Source: Flammeovirgaceae bacterium 311 (GTDB taxonomy: Bacteria > Bacteroidota > Bacteroidia > Cytophagales > Cyclobacteriaceae). Taken from it: a stretch of DNA of 64,000 bases. The notes under the pieces were generated by a model, which was not told the origin of the DNA, made no database searches, and saw nothing but the letters and a program-made list of their open reading frames with translations. The DNA is taken from NCBI GenBank assembly GCA_000597885.1, contig CP004371.1:2248501-2312500 (forward strand), read 5' to 3'. Positions 57,545 through 64,000 of this stretch are shown piece after piece. The position numbers and the translations under genes were made by a program. Within the stretch, counting starts at the first letter, position 1. Each line of letters starts with the position of its first letter.

Positions 57545-58186
57545 TCATTTCTGCTTTGCCGATTGGCGAATAACTGTTGCAGCTGCCGGGCCTTCGCAAA
57601 AAAGAACATCCAACACGCTTAGGTTAGCTACAAATTTTGCGCCAAAAAGCTGGGTATAGGATACCGAACTATAAAGATCACGGGCAGTAAACGGTAAATT
57701 AGGCCGTATGGCCTGCCTCAGGTCATAAAGGCCGGTTCCGGTTTGTTGTATGTACGCATGCGTGGGCGAAGGTGTTGCCGGAAGTTGCAGTAAATCCAGA
57801 CAAAGTGTCAGAACTTTTTCGTTCAGGTCCCACAAGTATTCCCATTTCTGCTGAAATACAGGCGCTAAGCGTGGTGCATAATGTTCAAAAAAAGGCGATT
57901 TGCCATAGCAGCTCTGCAGACTGCGCCAATGTTGCCGCTGCCAGGACTGCCTGTTATCAACCCTGATATCCCTCACCAAAACTTTTTTGGCTCCCCCTAT
58001 CACAGGCACTGTCAGCTTCTCTACCTGGTGAGGCCCCAGAATATAGCAGCGGTTCCGGTAGCTCTGCTTGATAAAATACTCATGCGCCTCCAGCAACACC
58101 TCTCCCGGCCTGGTAAAACAGCTAAAGTATTCCAGACAGGGAAAATAATGCAGCGCCAGCAGCGGAGTTAGAGTTTCTTGAAGCAT
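57545..58186 (-). CDS. WbqC-like family protein
   Basis: A 213-residue protein with LLALHYFPCLEYFSCF near the start and SYRNRCYILGPHQVEKLTVPV, which match the WbqC family, often found near polysaccharide genes and of poorly known role. The open frame runs 27 codons further upstream, but that part is translated GTATTGAGTA repeat, so the ATG at 58186 is preferred. It is 132 bases after clpC. Confidence 0.8.
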   Translation of the reverse strand: MLQETLTPLLALHYFPCLEYFSCFTRPGEVLLEAHEYFIKQSYRNRCYILGPHQVEKLTVPVIGGAKKVLVRDIRVDNRQSWQRQHWRSLQSCYGKSPFFEHYAPRLAPVFQQKWEYLWDLNEKVLTLCLDLLQLPATPSPTHAYIQQTGTGLYDLRQAIRPNLPFTARDLYSSVSYTQLFGAKFVANLSVLDVLFCEGPAAATVIRQSAKQK

Positions 58187-58250
58187 TGAGGGGTAGTAGG
58201 TATTGAGTGAGTATTGGGTAGTGGGTAATGAGTATTGAGTATTGGGTACA
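58184..58250. repeat. GTATTGAGTA-type low-complexity repeat
   Basis: Degenerate tandem units such as GTATTGAGT, GTATTGGGTA and GGGTAATGA fill the DNA before the WbqC-like gene. The same family is seen at 62903-62957. Confidence 0.75.
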
Positions 58251-58519
58251 ATGACAGAACAGGTCATTGGTTAAAAGCAGATATTCCTGATAAACCATTT
58301 TGTATGTTGCTAAATCAGCACAATACAGTTGCTTTGGTAGTTCAGCATCATTTGCCCCGATACTTATCAGGCCTGTAAAAGAAGCAGAAGCATTAAAGAT
58401 TTGCAAGTACCCCTGTCGTTGTACCCTATACTATATACCATATACCCAGCACCATACCCACACACAGAATAGTCTAATCATTTGGCGTAACGGTAAAAGC
58501 TTCCGACTTTTGCAGCCTT
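58187..58519. other. 333-base gap between divergent WbqC-like and acyltransferase genes
   Basis: Contains the GTATTGAGTA repeat at one end and the acyltransferase promoter at the other. In between I see no gene or RNA that I can support. Confidence 0.6.
58481..58512 (+). promoter_or_regulatory. Promoter before the acyltransferase gene
   Basis: TTTG (58481-58484), 20 bases, GACTTTTG (58505-58512), one base off TAnnTTTG. The ATG is seven bases further, so the mRNA may have almost no leader. Confidence 0.55.
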
Positions 58520-59365
58520 ATGTTGCTAGTAAAACTCTTTTCCCGCATGCCTTTCTGGCTGCTGTATGGCCTGTCGGATTTTCTTTCATGGCTGTTGTAT
58601 GCCGTTGTTCGATACCGCCGCAAGGTAGTAGCCGATAATATCCGCCATGCCTTTCCCGATCAGACAGAAGCCTGGCGCCGCAGCACTATCCGTAAATTTT
58701 ACACCAGCTTTACCGATGTGTGGCTGGAGTCACTGAAATCGCTTTCGCTTACAGATGCTGAAATGCGCGAACGGGTGTCCCTTGAGAACCCGGAGCTGCT
58801 GGCGCAGTATCAGGCGCAGGGCTTAAGTACCATTGGGCTGGCCGGTCACATTGTTAACTGGGAATGGCTGTTTTTGCGTGGCGGCATGGAATTAACAAAC
58901 GTATGGGGAGTGTACCTCAAGGTGGATAATCCATTCTTCGATAAGCTGATGCTGAAGATCCGCAGCCACTATGGCAACCGATTGATTGAGAAAGGAAACC
59001 TGCTTAGGGAAATAGTGCGCACGCGCGGACAGATGCGCAGTGTGGCCATGGTAGCCGACCAGGCCCCTAAAAGAGGCAACAACTATTACTGGCAAAACTT
59101 TATGAACAGGCCTGCTCCTTTCTTTACCTCAGCCGAAAAGCTGGTACAGAAGGAAGAGCTACCCCTTTACTTTGTTGGCATTGCCCGCATCCGCAGGGGC
59201 TATTACAAATTGTGGTTCGAAGAGTTGGGTTTTCCGCCCTATCCACCCATGCCGGAGGGCACGCTTACCAGCCGCTACATCCTGGCACTAGAACGCGCCA
59301 TCCGCCAGCAGCCCGAAAACTACCTCTGGTCGCACAAGCGCTGGAAGCATCAGCCACCGGTATAG
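58520..59365 (+). CDS. LpxL-like lipid A / lysophospholipid acyltransferase
   Basis: A 281-residue protein with an N-terminal hydrophobic stretch (MPFWLLYGLSDFLSWLLYAVV), the VVADNIRHAFPD block and the catalytic HxxxxE motif in GLAGHIVNWEW, all typical of the LpxL/HtrB acyltransferase family that adds secondary acyl chains to lipid A at the inner membrane. The KRWKHQP tail fits. Bacteroidetes members are often simply called lysophospholipid acyltransferases, so the exact acceptor is uncertain. Confidence 0.9.
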   Translation: MLLVKLFSRMPFWLLYGLSDFLSWLLYAVVRYRRKVVADNIRHAFPDQTEAWRRSTIRKFYTSFTDVWLESLKSLSLTDAEMRERVSLENPELLAQYQAQGLSTIGLAGHIVNWEWLFLRGGMELTNVWGVYLKVDNPFFDKLMLKIRSHYGNRLIEKGNLLREIVRTRGQMRSVAMVADQAPKRGNNYYWQNFMNRPAPFFTSAEKLVQKEELPLYFVGIARIRRGYYKLWFEELGFPPYPPMPEGTLTSRYILALERAIRQQPENYLWSHKRWKHQPPV

Positions 59366-59389
59366 AGGATTGATGACAGGATAGAGGAC

Positions 59390-59536
59390 AGAGGTTAGAA
59401 GAAAGAAGAAAGAAGATAGACTAAGGGCAGGAAACCTCACACATTAGATTTGGGACTTAAGGTCTTAAAAATGACAAAACGTTAGCTTTTTGTAGATAAC
59501 CATTGTCTATCCTCTTACTTCTATCCTCTAACCTCT
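59390..59536. repeat. Imperfect inverted repeat of AGGATAGA-type DNA
   Basis: A 34-base purine-rich stretch (59390-59423) matches the reverse complement of 59503-59536 at 29 of 34 positions. Both belong to a low-complexity AGAGGATAGA/AGAGGTTAGA family that starts at about 59363. The arms lie between the convergent acyltransferase and tsaC genes and could form a long hairpin in transcripts from either side. Confidence 0.7.
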
Positions 59537-59540
59537 CCCC

Positions 59541-60173
59541 CTAAACTAGGTGAGGCGTAAGATCTCCTGCGCCCTGGCGTACTATTTCAAATACATCGCC
59601 GGTACAGTCCACCACGGTCGAGGGCATGTTATTACCCATCCCTCCATCAATCACAATATCCACAAGGCCTTTGTAGCGCTCCCAGATCTCTTCCGGATCG
59701 GTGGTATATTCTCTTATGGTATCAGTATCGTGAATAGAGGTAGTTATAATGGGATGCCCCAGCTGCTCTACCAGCATCCGCGGAATATTATGATCAGGCA
59801 CCCTGATGCCTACCGTTTTCTTTTTGGCATGAATGATCTTTGGCACCTTGGAGCTTGCCTCCAGCAGGAAAGTATAGGGGCCTGGCAGCACTTTCTTCAT
59901 CACCTTAAAAACGGGGGTACTCAGGTTGCGGACAAACTCGGAAATATGACTGATATCCTGGCAGATAAAGGAGAGCTGTGTTTTATCTGCCTTTACCCCT
60001 TTTATCTGACAAACCCGCTCCACAGCACGCTGATCAAAAATATCGCAGCCAATGCCATAGATCGTATCAGTAGGATAAATTACAACGCCTCCATTCTGTA
60101 GCACTTCCACTACCCTGGCAATTTTTCGCTGTTCGGGATTATCGGGATGAATTTTCAAGAGTTCTGCTGCCAT
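59541..60173 (-). CDS. tsaC: L-threonylcarbamoyladenylate synthase
   Basis: A 210-residue YrdC/Sua5-fold protein with the N-terminal [33 protein letters not shown] and [13 protein letters not shown] blocks. It makes the threonylcarbamoyl-AMP used for the t6A37 tRNA modification. It is the YrdC/YciO-like short form without the Sua5 C-terminal domain, so YciO is an alternative name. It is convergent with the acyltransferase gene. Confidence 0.85.
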   Translation of the reverse strand: MAAELLKIHPDNPEQRKIARVVEVLQNGGVVIYPTDTIYGIGCDIFDQRAVERVCQIKGVKADKTQLSFICQDISHISEFVRNLSTPVFKVMKKVLPGPYTFLLEASSKVPKIIHAKKKTVGIRVPDHNIPRMLVEQLGHPIITTSIHDTDTIREYTTDPEEIWERYKGLVDIVIDGGMGNNMPSTVVDCTGDVFEIVRQGAGDLTPHLV

Positions 60174-60353
60174 AAAATCAAAAATTTTTACGTTAAAGAA
60201 TCAGGCTGTGCACTTACAATCTACAATATTTTAAGAACTTTAACAGCCGGTTTTAGATTAAGACTACCGGGTTAACCCTGCAGCCCAACCTGATTGTTTA
60301 CAGATAGAGAAGAAAAAACAGGGCTGCAGGACTCCTTATTTGCTGAATTTAAT

Positions 60354-61388
60354 ATGAAGAATAGAAAGATACTGTTAGCCGGGTTAATCATCTTTTCGGT
60401 GCTGCTCACCTCTTTTACCTTTTATGCCTGGCAGGTGCTGTTTACCCCCAACATCCTGGTAGAGCAGGAAGACCGCTCCATCATCATCCGTCCGGGCGAG
60501 TCTTTCAAAAGTGTTCAGGACCGGTTTTACGAAGAGCGCATTGTGCATGAGCCGGTGTCCTTTGGCTTTTTGGCCAAACTGATGGATTATGATGAGCAGG
60601 TAAAGCCCGGCCATTATGTGCTGGAGAAAAACATGAACAACCTGGCGGCCATACGCATGCTAAGGGCAGGCCGGCAAACGCCAGTTAGGATCACCTTCAA
60701 CAACCTGCGCACCCGCGACGATCTGGCAGAACGACTGGGCGATAAGCTGATGTTTACCCGCCAGGAGATGGACTCCCTCCTGAACAGCCCTGCCGTGGCC
60801 CGGGAATATGGCCTGGATACGGCCACCATCATCAGCCTGTTTCTGCCCGATACCTATGAATTCTACTGGACTACCACCGCCCGGGAATTCATGGACCGCA
60901 TGAAGCAGGAGTACGCCAAGTTCTGGAACGAAGAGCGCCGGCAGAAAGCCGAACAGATGGGCCTGACACCTTCAGAGGTAGTAACCCTGGCTTCTATTGT
61001 TAGAGCCGAGACCAACAAGGCAGATGAAATGCCACGGGTGGCAGGCGTATACCTGAACCGCATCAAACGAAATATGCCGTTGCAGGCAGACCCTACCCTG
61101 GTATTTGCCCTGGGTGATTTCTCCATCAAACGCATACTGGCCAAAGACAAGGAAGTAGACTCCCCCTACAACACCTATATGTACCGCGGCCTTCCGCCCG
61201 GCCCCATCAACATGCCCACCACCACGGCTATCGATGCTGTGCTGAATCCGGAAAGCCACAACTATATATACTTTGTGGCAAAGGAAGATTTCTCAGGCTA
61301 CCATACCTTTTCCACCAACTACGATGAGCACATGAAAAATGCCAGAAAATACCATAGTGCACTCAAAAAGCGCGGTATTTTCAGGTAA
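60354..61388 (+). CDS. mltG: Endolytic murein transglycosylase MltG
   Basis: A 344-residue single-span membrane protein (KILLAGLIIFSVLLTSFTFYAW) with a LysM-like region (SFKSVQDRFYEERIV) and the YceG domain containing LASIVRAETNK with the catalytic Glu, QADPTLVFALGD and YNTYMYRGLPPGPI. It cuts growing glycan strands in the periplasm. A longer frame from 60294 adds 20 residues before the helix; the ATG at 60354 is preferred. Confidence 0.93.
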   Translation: MKNRKILLAGLIIFSVLLTSFTFYAWQVLFTPNILVEQEDRSIIIRPGESFKSVQDRFYEERIVHEPVSFGFLAKLMDYDEQVKPGHYVLEKNMNNLAAIRMLRAGRQTPVRITFNNLRTRDDLAERLGDKLMFTRQEMDSLLNSPAVAREYGLDTATIISLFLPDTYEFYWTTTAREFMDRMKQEYAKFWNEERRQKAEQMGLTPSEVVTLASIVRAETNKADEMPRVAGVYLNRIKRNMPLQADPTLVFALGDFSIKRILAKDKEVDSPYNTYMYRGLPPGPINMPTTTAIDAVLNPESHNYIYFVAKEDFSGYHTFSTNYDEHMKNARKYHSALKKRGIFR

Positions 61389-61499
61389 AGTTGCCTATTG
61401 TAAAATTGTTCCCCATATTTAAACATGGGAAAATGGCACAGCCTGCTGATAGACAGGCGGAGCCCTTATACTGCATTCTGGGTTTAATCCTGTTAAGGT

Positions 61500-61910
61500 A
61501 TGTATGTAGCCGAAACAAAGCTGCGGGTCCGTTATGCTGAAACGGATCAGATGGGATATGTATACTACGGCAATTATGCTACGTATTATGAGATAGGACG
61601 GGTAGAGGCGCTCCGTGACCTGGGCTTTAGCTACAAGGCCCTGGAAACAGAGGCAGGCGTAATGATGCCGGTACTGGAGCTGCATGTTCAGTACAAAGCA
61701 CCCGCCCTTTACGATGATGAACTACGCCTGCAGATCAGCGTACCGGAAATGCCGCAAACGCGCATGCGCTTTGAATACAAGCTTTACAATGCAGCCGGCA
61801 AGCTCCTGAATGAGGGCTATACCACACTGGCGTTTGTAAACAAGAGCAGCGGTCGTCCCTGTAGAGTACCTGAGGAACTAAAACAGGTCTTGCTCCCTTA
61901 TTTCAAATAG
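61500..61910 (+). CDS. Acyl-CoA thioesterase, YbgC/4HBT family
   Basis: A 136-residue hot-dog-fold protein with RYAETDQMGYVYYGNYATYYEIGR (the catalytic Asp and the YGNY motif) and the VQYKAPALYDDEL strand. It cleaves acyl-CoA thioesters; YbgC members act with the Tol-Pal system, but no tol genes are near. It is one base from the next gene, so the two are co-translated. Confidence 0.9.
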   Translation: MYVAETKLRVRYAETDQMGYVYYGNYATYYEIGRVEALRDLGFSYKALETEAGVMMPVLELHVQYKAPALYDDELRLQISVPEMPQTRMRFEYKLYNAAGKLLNEGYTTLAFVNKSSGRPCRVPEELKQVLLPYFK

Positions 61911-61911
61911 T

Positions 61912-62892
61912 ATGCAGAGGGTTAGGAACCATATTGCTAATTCGCGCAGGCTTCGCAAGCTTAGGCATTTCCTGATCAGTGTGCGCATCCGCAACCGCCA
62001 GGTATCGCTTTTCAGGATTATTGTGGTATTTCTGGATAAGATCAGGGCTGCCGATGTATTTGAACGTGCCTATGGCGTAGCCTTCAACCTTACCCTTTCT
62101 GTTTTTCCCGCCATCATCTTCTTCTTTGCCCTGCTGGCCTATTTACCGGTGGTAGATGATGTACAAACCATGGCTTTTATGCGGGATGTACTGCCGCTGT
62201 CGGTCTACCAGCTGATCGACAACACCATTCGTGATATCCTTAGCCGGCCCCGTGGCGGACTCCTCTCCTTCGGTGTTATTTTTGCCCTGCTGCTGGCCAC
62301 CAGCGGCATGATTTCGCTGATGAATGCCTTTAACCGCATCCACCTGACCATCGAAAAAAGAAGCTTCCTGAAAGCCCGTGGCATTGCCACCTTCCTTACC
62401 CTGATCCTGGCCGTTGTACTGGTGATGGCAATTGCCCTGCTGGTGGTGGGGCAGCTGTTTATGAACTGGGTCTACCACCAGAATTCGCTGCTGGAGGCAC
62501 ACCAGTTCTACCTGATCATCTTTTTGCGCTTCGTGATCATGTTCCTGTTCTTCCTGATGGCCATTTCCTCCATCTATTACCTGGGCCCGTCCATTGAGCA
62601 GCGCTGGAGCTTCTTTTCACCCGGATCATTTCTGGCTGCTTCCTTTTGCCTGGCCGCTTCGTTCCTGTTCTCTGCCTATATCTCCAACTTCCAGCTGTAC
62701 AACAAAGTCTACGGCTCCATTGGCGCCCTGATAGCGCTCATGGTATGGATCTACATGATTTCTGTAATCCTGCTGCTGGGCTATACCGTAAATGCCAGCA
62801 TCGACGTGGCCCTGGACCGAATCAGGTGCAAAACTAACCAGCCTTCAGTGATGAAAGTAGAGCGCGTAGAACTGGGCCAGCCTGCGCACTGA
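61912..62892 (+). CDS. YihY/BrkB-family inner-membrane protein
   Basis: A 326-residue protein with about six membrane helices (for example LTLSVFPAIIFFFALLAYLPV, VILAVVLVMAIALLVVGQLF, FVIMFLFFLMAISSIYYLG, IALMVWIYMISVILLLGYTVN). It belongs to the YihY/BrkB family, once called ribonuclease BN; its role is not settled. It follows the thioesterase gene after one base and is the last gene before tRNA-Ser. Confidence 0.9.
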   Translation: MQRVRNHIANSRRLRKLRHFLISVRIRNRQVSLFRIIVVFLDKIRAADVFERAYGVAFNLTLSVFPAIIFFFALLAYLPVVDDVQTMAFMRDVLPLSVYQLIDNTIRDILSRPRGGLLSFGVIFALLLATSGMISLMNAFNRIHLTIEKRSFLKARGIATFLTLILAVVLVMAIALLVVGQLFMNWVYHQNSLLEAHQFYLIIFLRFVIMFLFFLMAISSIYYLGPSIEQRWSFFSPGSFLAASFCLAASFLFSAYISNFQLYNKVYGSIGALIALMVWIYMISVILLLGYTVNASIDVALDRIRCKTNQPSVMKVERVELGQPAH

Positions 62893-62902
62893 TGTGCGGG
62901 GG

Positions 62903-62957
62903 TTGGTATTGAGTATAGCGTAGTGAGTATCGGGTATTGAGTATGAGGTGGTATATT
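62903..62957. repeat. GTATTGAGTA-type low-complexity repeat, second cluster
   Basis: Units GTATTGAGTATAG, GTAGTGAGTATCG and GTATTGAGTATGAG follow the BrkB-family stop. They match the repeat at 58184-58250. Confidence 0.75.
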
Positions 62958-63069
62958 GATTTGAGCAGCAGCAGAAATAATTTTAGCAGGCTAAGCAGCG
63001 TAATCTGTTCAGGAACAGGTAAAAGCTAAAAGAGGGCTGTAAATTTAATTGATAAAACAGCCCTTACTA

Positions 63070-63100
63070 TTTGACAAAACGGACAGATCTGTTACCTTTG
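63070..63100 (+). promoter_or_regulatory. Promoter of tRNA-Ser
   Basis: TTTG (63070-63073), exactly 19 bases, TACCTTTG (63093-63100), ten bases before the tRNA. A small stem AGGGCTGT/ACAGCCCT (63033-63064) lies just before. Confidence 0.85.
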
Positions 63101-63110
63101 CATCCGCTAC

Positions 63111-63197
63111 AGAGGAGTGGCAGAGCGGTCGAATGCGGCGGTCTTGAAAACCGTTGAACCTTTGCGGGTTCCGGGGGTTCGAATCCCTCCTCCTCTG
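63111..63197 (+). tRNA. tRNA-Ser (TGA anticodon)
   Basis: An 87-base class II tRNA with acceptor AGAGGAG/CTCCTCT, discriminator G, anticodon stem CGGT/ACCG around CTTGAAA (anticodon TGA), a long variable arm (TTGAACCTTTGCGGGTTCC) and GGGGGTTCGAATCCC. CCA is not encoded. It is intact and is followed by AT-rich, foreign-looking DNA. Confidence 0.97.
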
Positions 63198-63202
63198 CGA
63201 AA

Positions 63203-63234
63203 AAGCCCTTAGATTCAGTTCTAAGGGCTTTTTT
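63203..63234 (+). terminator. Terminator of tRNA-Ser
   Basis: AAGCCCTTAGA, loop TTCAGT, TCTAAGGGCTT, then TTTT, six bases past the tRNA 3' end. Confidence 0.9.
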
Positions 63235-63243
63235 CGTTTATAC

Positions 63244-63265
63244 GGGGTACACATAGGGGTACACA
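63244..63265 (+). repeat. Tandem GGGGTACACA repeat next to tRNA-Ser
   Basis: GGGGTACACA occurs twice (63244-63253 and 63256-63265), a 12-base period, right after the tRNA terminator. Paired short direct repeats beside a tRNA are a common form of integrase arm-type binding site; this is only inference. Confidence 0.6.
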
Positions 63266-63467
63266 GAAAATCTTAGGCAAATATGTTTCACTTAAGAAGT
63301 AGTTCTAACTTTCCTTAAACTCTTTCTCTTTATACTATGTGTAGAGTTAGAACAAACGGTATCAAATTATTGCCGAATTGTAAATGAGAAATCTCACTGT
63401 GTAAATCAAAATCCCACCAACTTGCTTTTCACCAATCCGAAATGTAAGTTGGACCATGTCATAATCA

Positions 63468-63482
63468 AAGAATGACATTCTT
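63468..63482. promoter_or_regulatory. 15-bp palindrome, candidate operator
   Basis: AAGAATG A CATTCTT is a perfect palindrome around 63475, 28 bases before the ATPase start codon. It has the size and place of a dimeric repressor site. Confidence 0.4.
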
Positions 63483-63510
63483 CATAAAAGAGGATTTAGC
63501 TAAGTAAACC

Positions 63511-64000
63511 ATGCTGAAAGACATTAAAATAATAAGAGCAGTTTCAAATATTTCTCAAAGAGCTGAGAGGCAAAAGGATACAGATAAAATAGTAAGCTCA
63601 TATGTTGAAGTAGGCATTTTACAACAACTTCTAAACAGCAATAATCAAATACTGTATGGAAGAAGAGGCACTGGCAAAACTCACATACTTAAAATGCTGG
63701 AGAGCGAGTACTCTAACAATCCATCAATAACAACTTGCTACATAGATTGTAGATTCTTAGGCAGCTCACCACAGTTTACAGACACAACACTTTCTCTATC
63801 CCACAGATGCTCATCATTGTTTATAGATATCCTTAATGAGTTAGTTGAATCGATACTTAATCATATAGCCAACAATCCTAATAGCTACTCTGAGCAGTCA
63901 CTCAAAGCATTGGATGACTTTTCCAAAGCTTCAGTTGGTGAAATACAAAAATCCAAAAAAATAATACAGCGTAACAAGGATACTAACTCTGATCAAACAG
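63511..64000 (+). CDS. P-loop ATPase, N-terminal part (cut by window edge)
   Basis: An open frame of 163 codons reaches the end of the window without a stop. It starts MLKDIKIIRAVSNISQRAE, has Walker A GRRGTGKTH at residues 50-58 after YVEVGILQQLLNS, and then CYIDCRFLG. No longer name is safe; the GRRGTGKT form occurs in AAA/ORC-like ATPases annotated in genomic islands and defence loci. Codons are AT-rich (ATA, AGA, TTA), unlike the GC-leaning neighbours, which suggests recent transfer. It begins 313 bases after tRNA-Ser. Confidence 0.8.
   Translation, partial: MLKDIKIIRAVSNISQRAERQKDTDKIVSSYVEVGILQQLLNSNNQILYGRRGTGKTHILKMLESEYSNNPSITTCYIDCRFLGSSPQFTDTTLSLSHRCSSLFIDILNELVESILNHIANNPNSYSEQSLKALDDFSKASVGEIQKSKKIIQRNKDTNSDQT

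Larger units (their letters stand above)
63198..63510. other. 313-base AT-rich gap between tRNA-Ser and the ATPase gene
   Basis: After the terminator and the GGGGTACACA pair it is AT-rich. It contains an inverted repeat GTTCTAACT/AGTTAGAAC (63302-63310 and 63345-63353) and a 15-bp palindrome at 63468-63482. No clear TAnnTTTG promoter or ORF is seen. Confidence 0.6.

Noticed and set aside
58187-58267. 27-codon N-terminal extension of the WbqC-like protein
   Set aside because: It is translated GTATTGAGTA repeat (TQYSLPTTQYSLNTYY), not family sequence.
63045-63254. 69-codon minus-strand ORF across tRNA-Ser (RRRDSNPRNPQRFNGFQ)
   Set aside because: It is the familiar false translation of the antisense of a tRNA-Ser gene.

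Overview
The window looks like a chromosomal segment of a Bacteroidetes bacterium, most likely of the Cytophagales group (lineage is an inference). The pointers are promoters of the TTTG-N19/20-TAnnTTTG type instead of TTGACA/TATAAT, a near absence of Shine-Dalgarno sequences before even the ribosomal protein genes, a DUF3467 gene directly after rpoC, and a CHRD-like secreted-protein relic.

Region 1 (1-25605, all minus strand) is the translation/transcription core, read from high to low coordinates: tRNA-Tyr, tRNA-Gly, tRNA-Thr, tuf; then tRNA-Trp, secE, nusG, rplK, rplA, rplJ, rplL, rpoB, rpoC, DUF3467; then rpsL, rpsG, fusA, rpsJ; then rplC through rplO (L3, L4, L23, L2, S19, L22, S3, L16, L29, S17, L14, L24, L5, S14, S8, L6, L18, S5, L30, L15, the last cut by the window edge). 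Hairpins and promoter boxes mark the joins. At tuf/tRNA-Trp and DUF3467/rpsL the new promoter overlaps the old terminator, and S10 is separated from L3 by its own terminator and promoter.

Region 2 (25700-38840) is mixed housekeeping: an M1-family lipoprotein aminopeptidase divergent from a biotin-carrier protein, pyrH-frr, a minus-strand cluster of ECF sigma factor, zinc-type anti-sigma factor, gmk and nadD, a two-domain GT2-GT4 glycosyltransferase, rarA, a DMT-family exporter and threonine aldolase.

Region 3 (38880-48940) holds a 1377-residue secreted protein with a degenerate trypsin-like domain and about 33 TPR repeats, a truncated and frameshifted CHRD-like pseudogene, a 27-codon candidate membrane peptide with its own terminator, lpdA, fabG and a BatA-like von Willebrand membrane protein.

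Region 4 (49070-62900) carries a secreted serine hydrolase, two aldo/keto reductases around a YjjX-type NTPase, a GH5 glycosidase, clpC, a WbqC-like protein, an LpxL-like acyltransferase, tsaC, mltG, a YbgC-like thioesterase and a BrkB-family membrane protein. Several gaps hold low-complexity repeats (GTATTGAGTA type, AGGATAGA type, TGTGCTAAT type).

Region 5 (63070-64000): an intact tRNA-Ser with a textbook promoter and terminator is followed by a tandem GGGGTACACA repeat, AT-rich DNA with a 15-bp palindrome, and the first 163 codons of a P-loop ATPase running off the end. This looks like the edge of an integrated element and is the most promising place for an undescribed system, though most of it lies outside the window.
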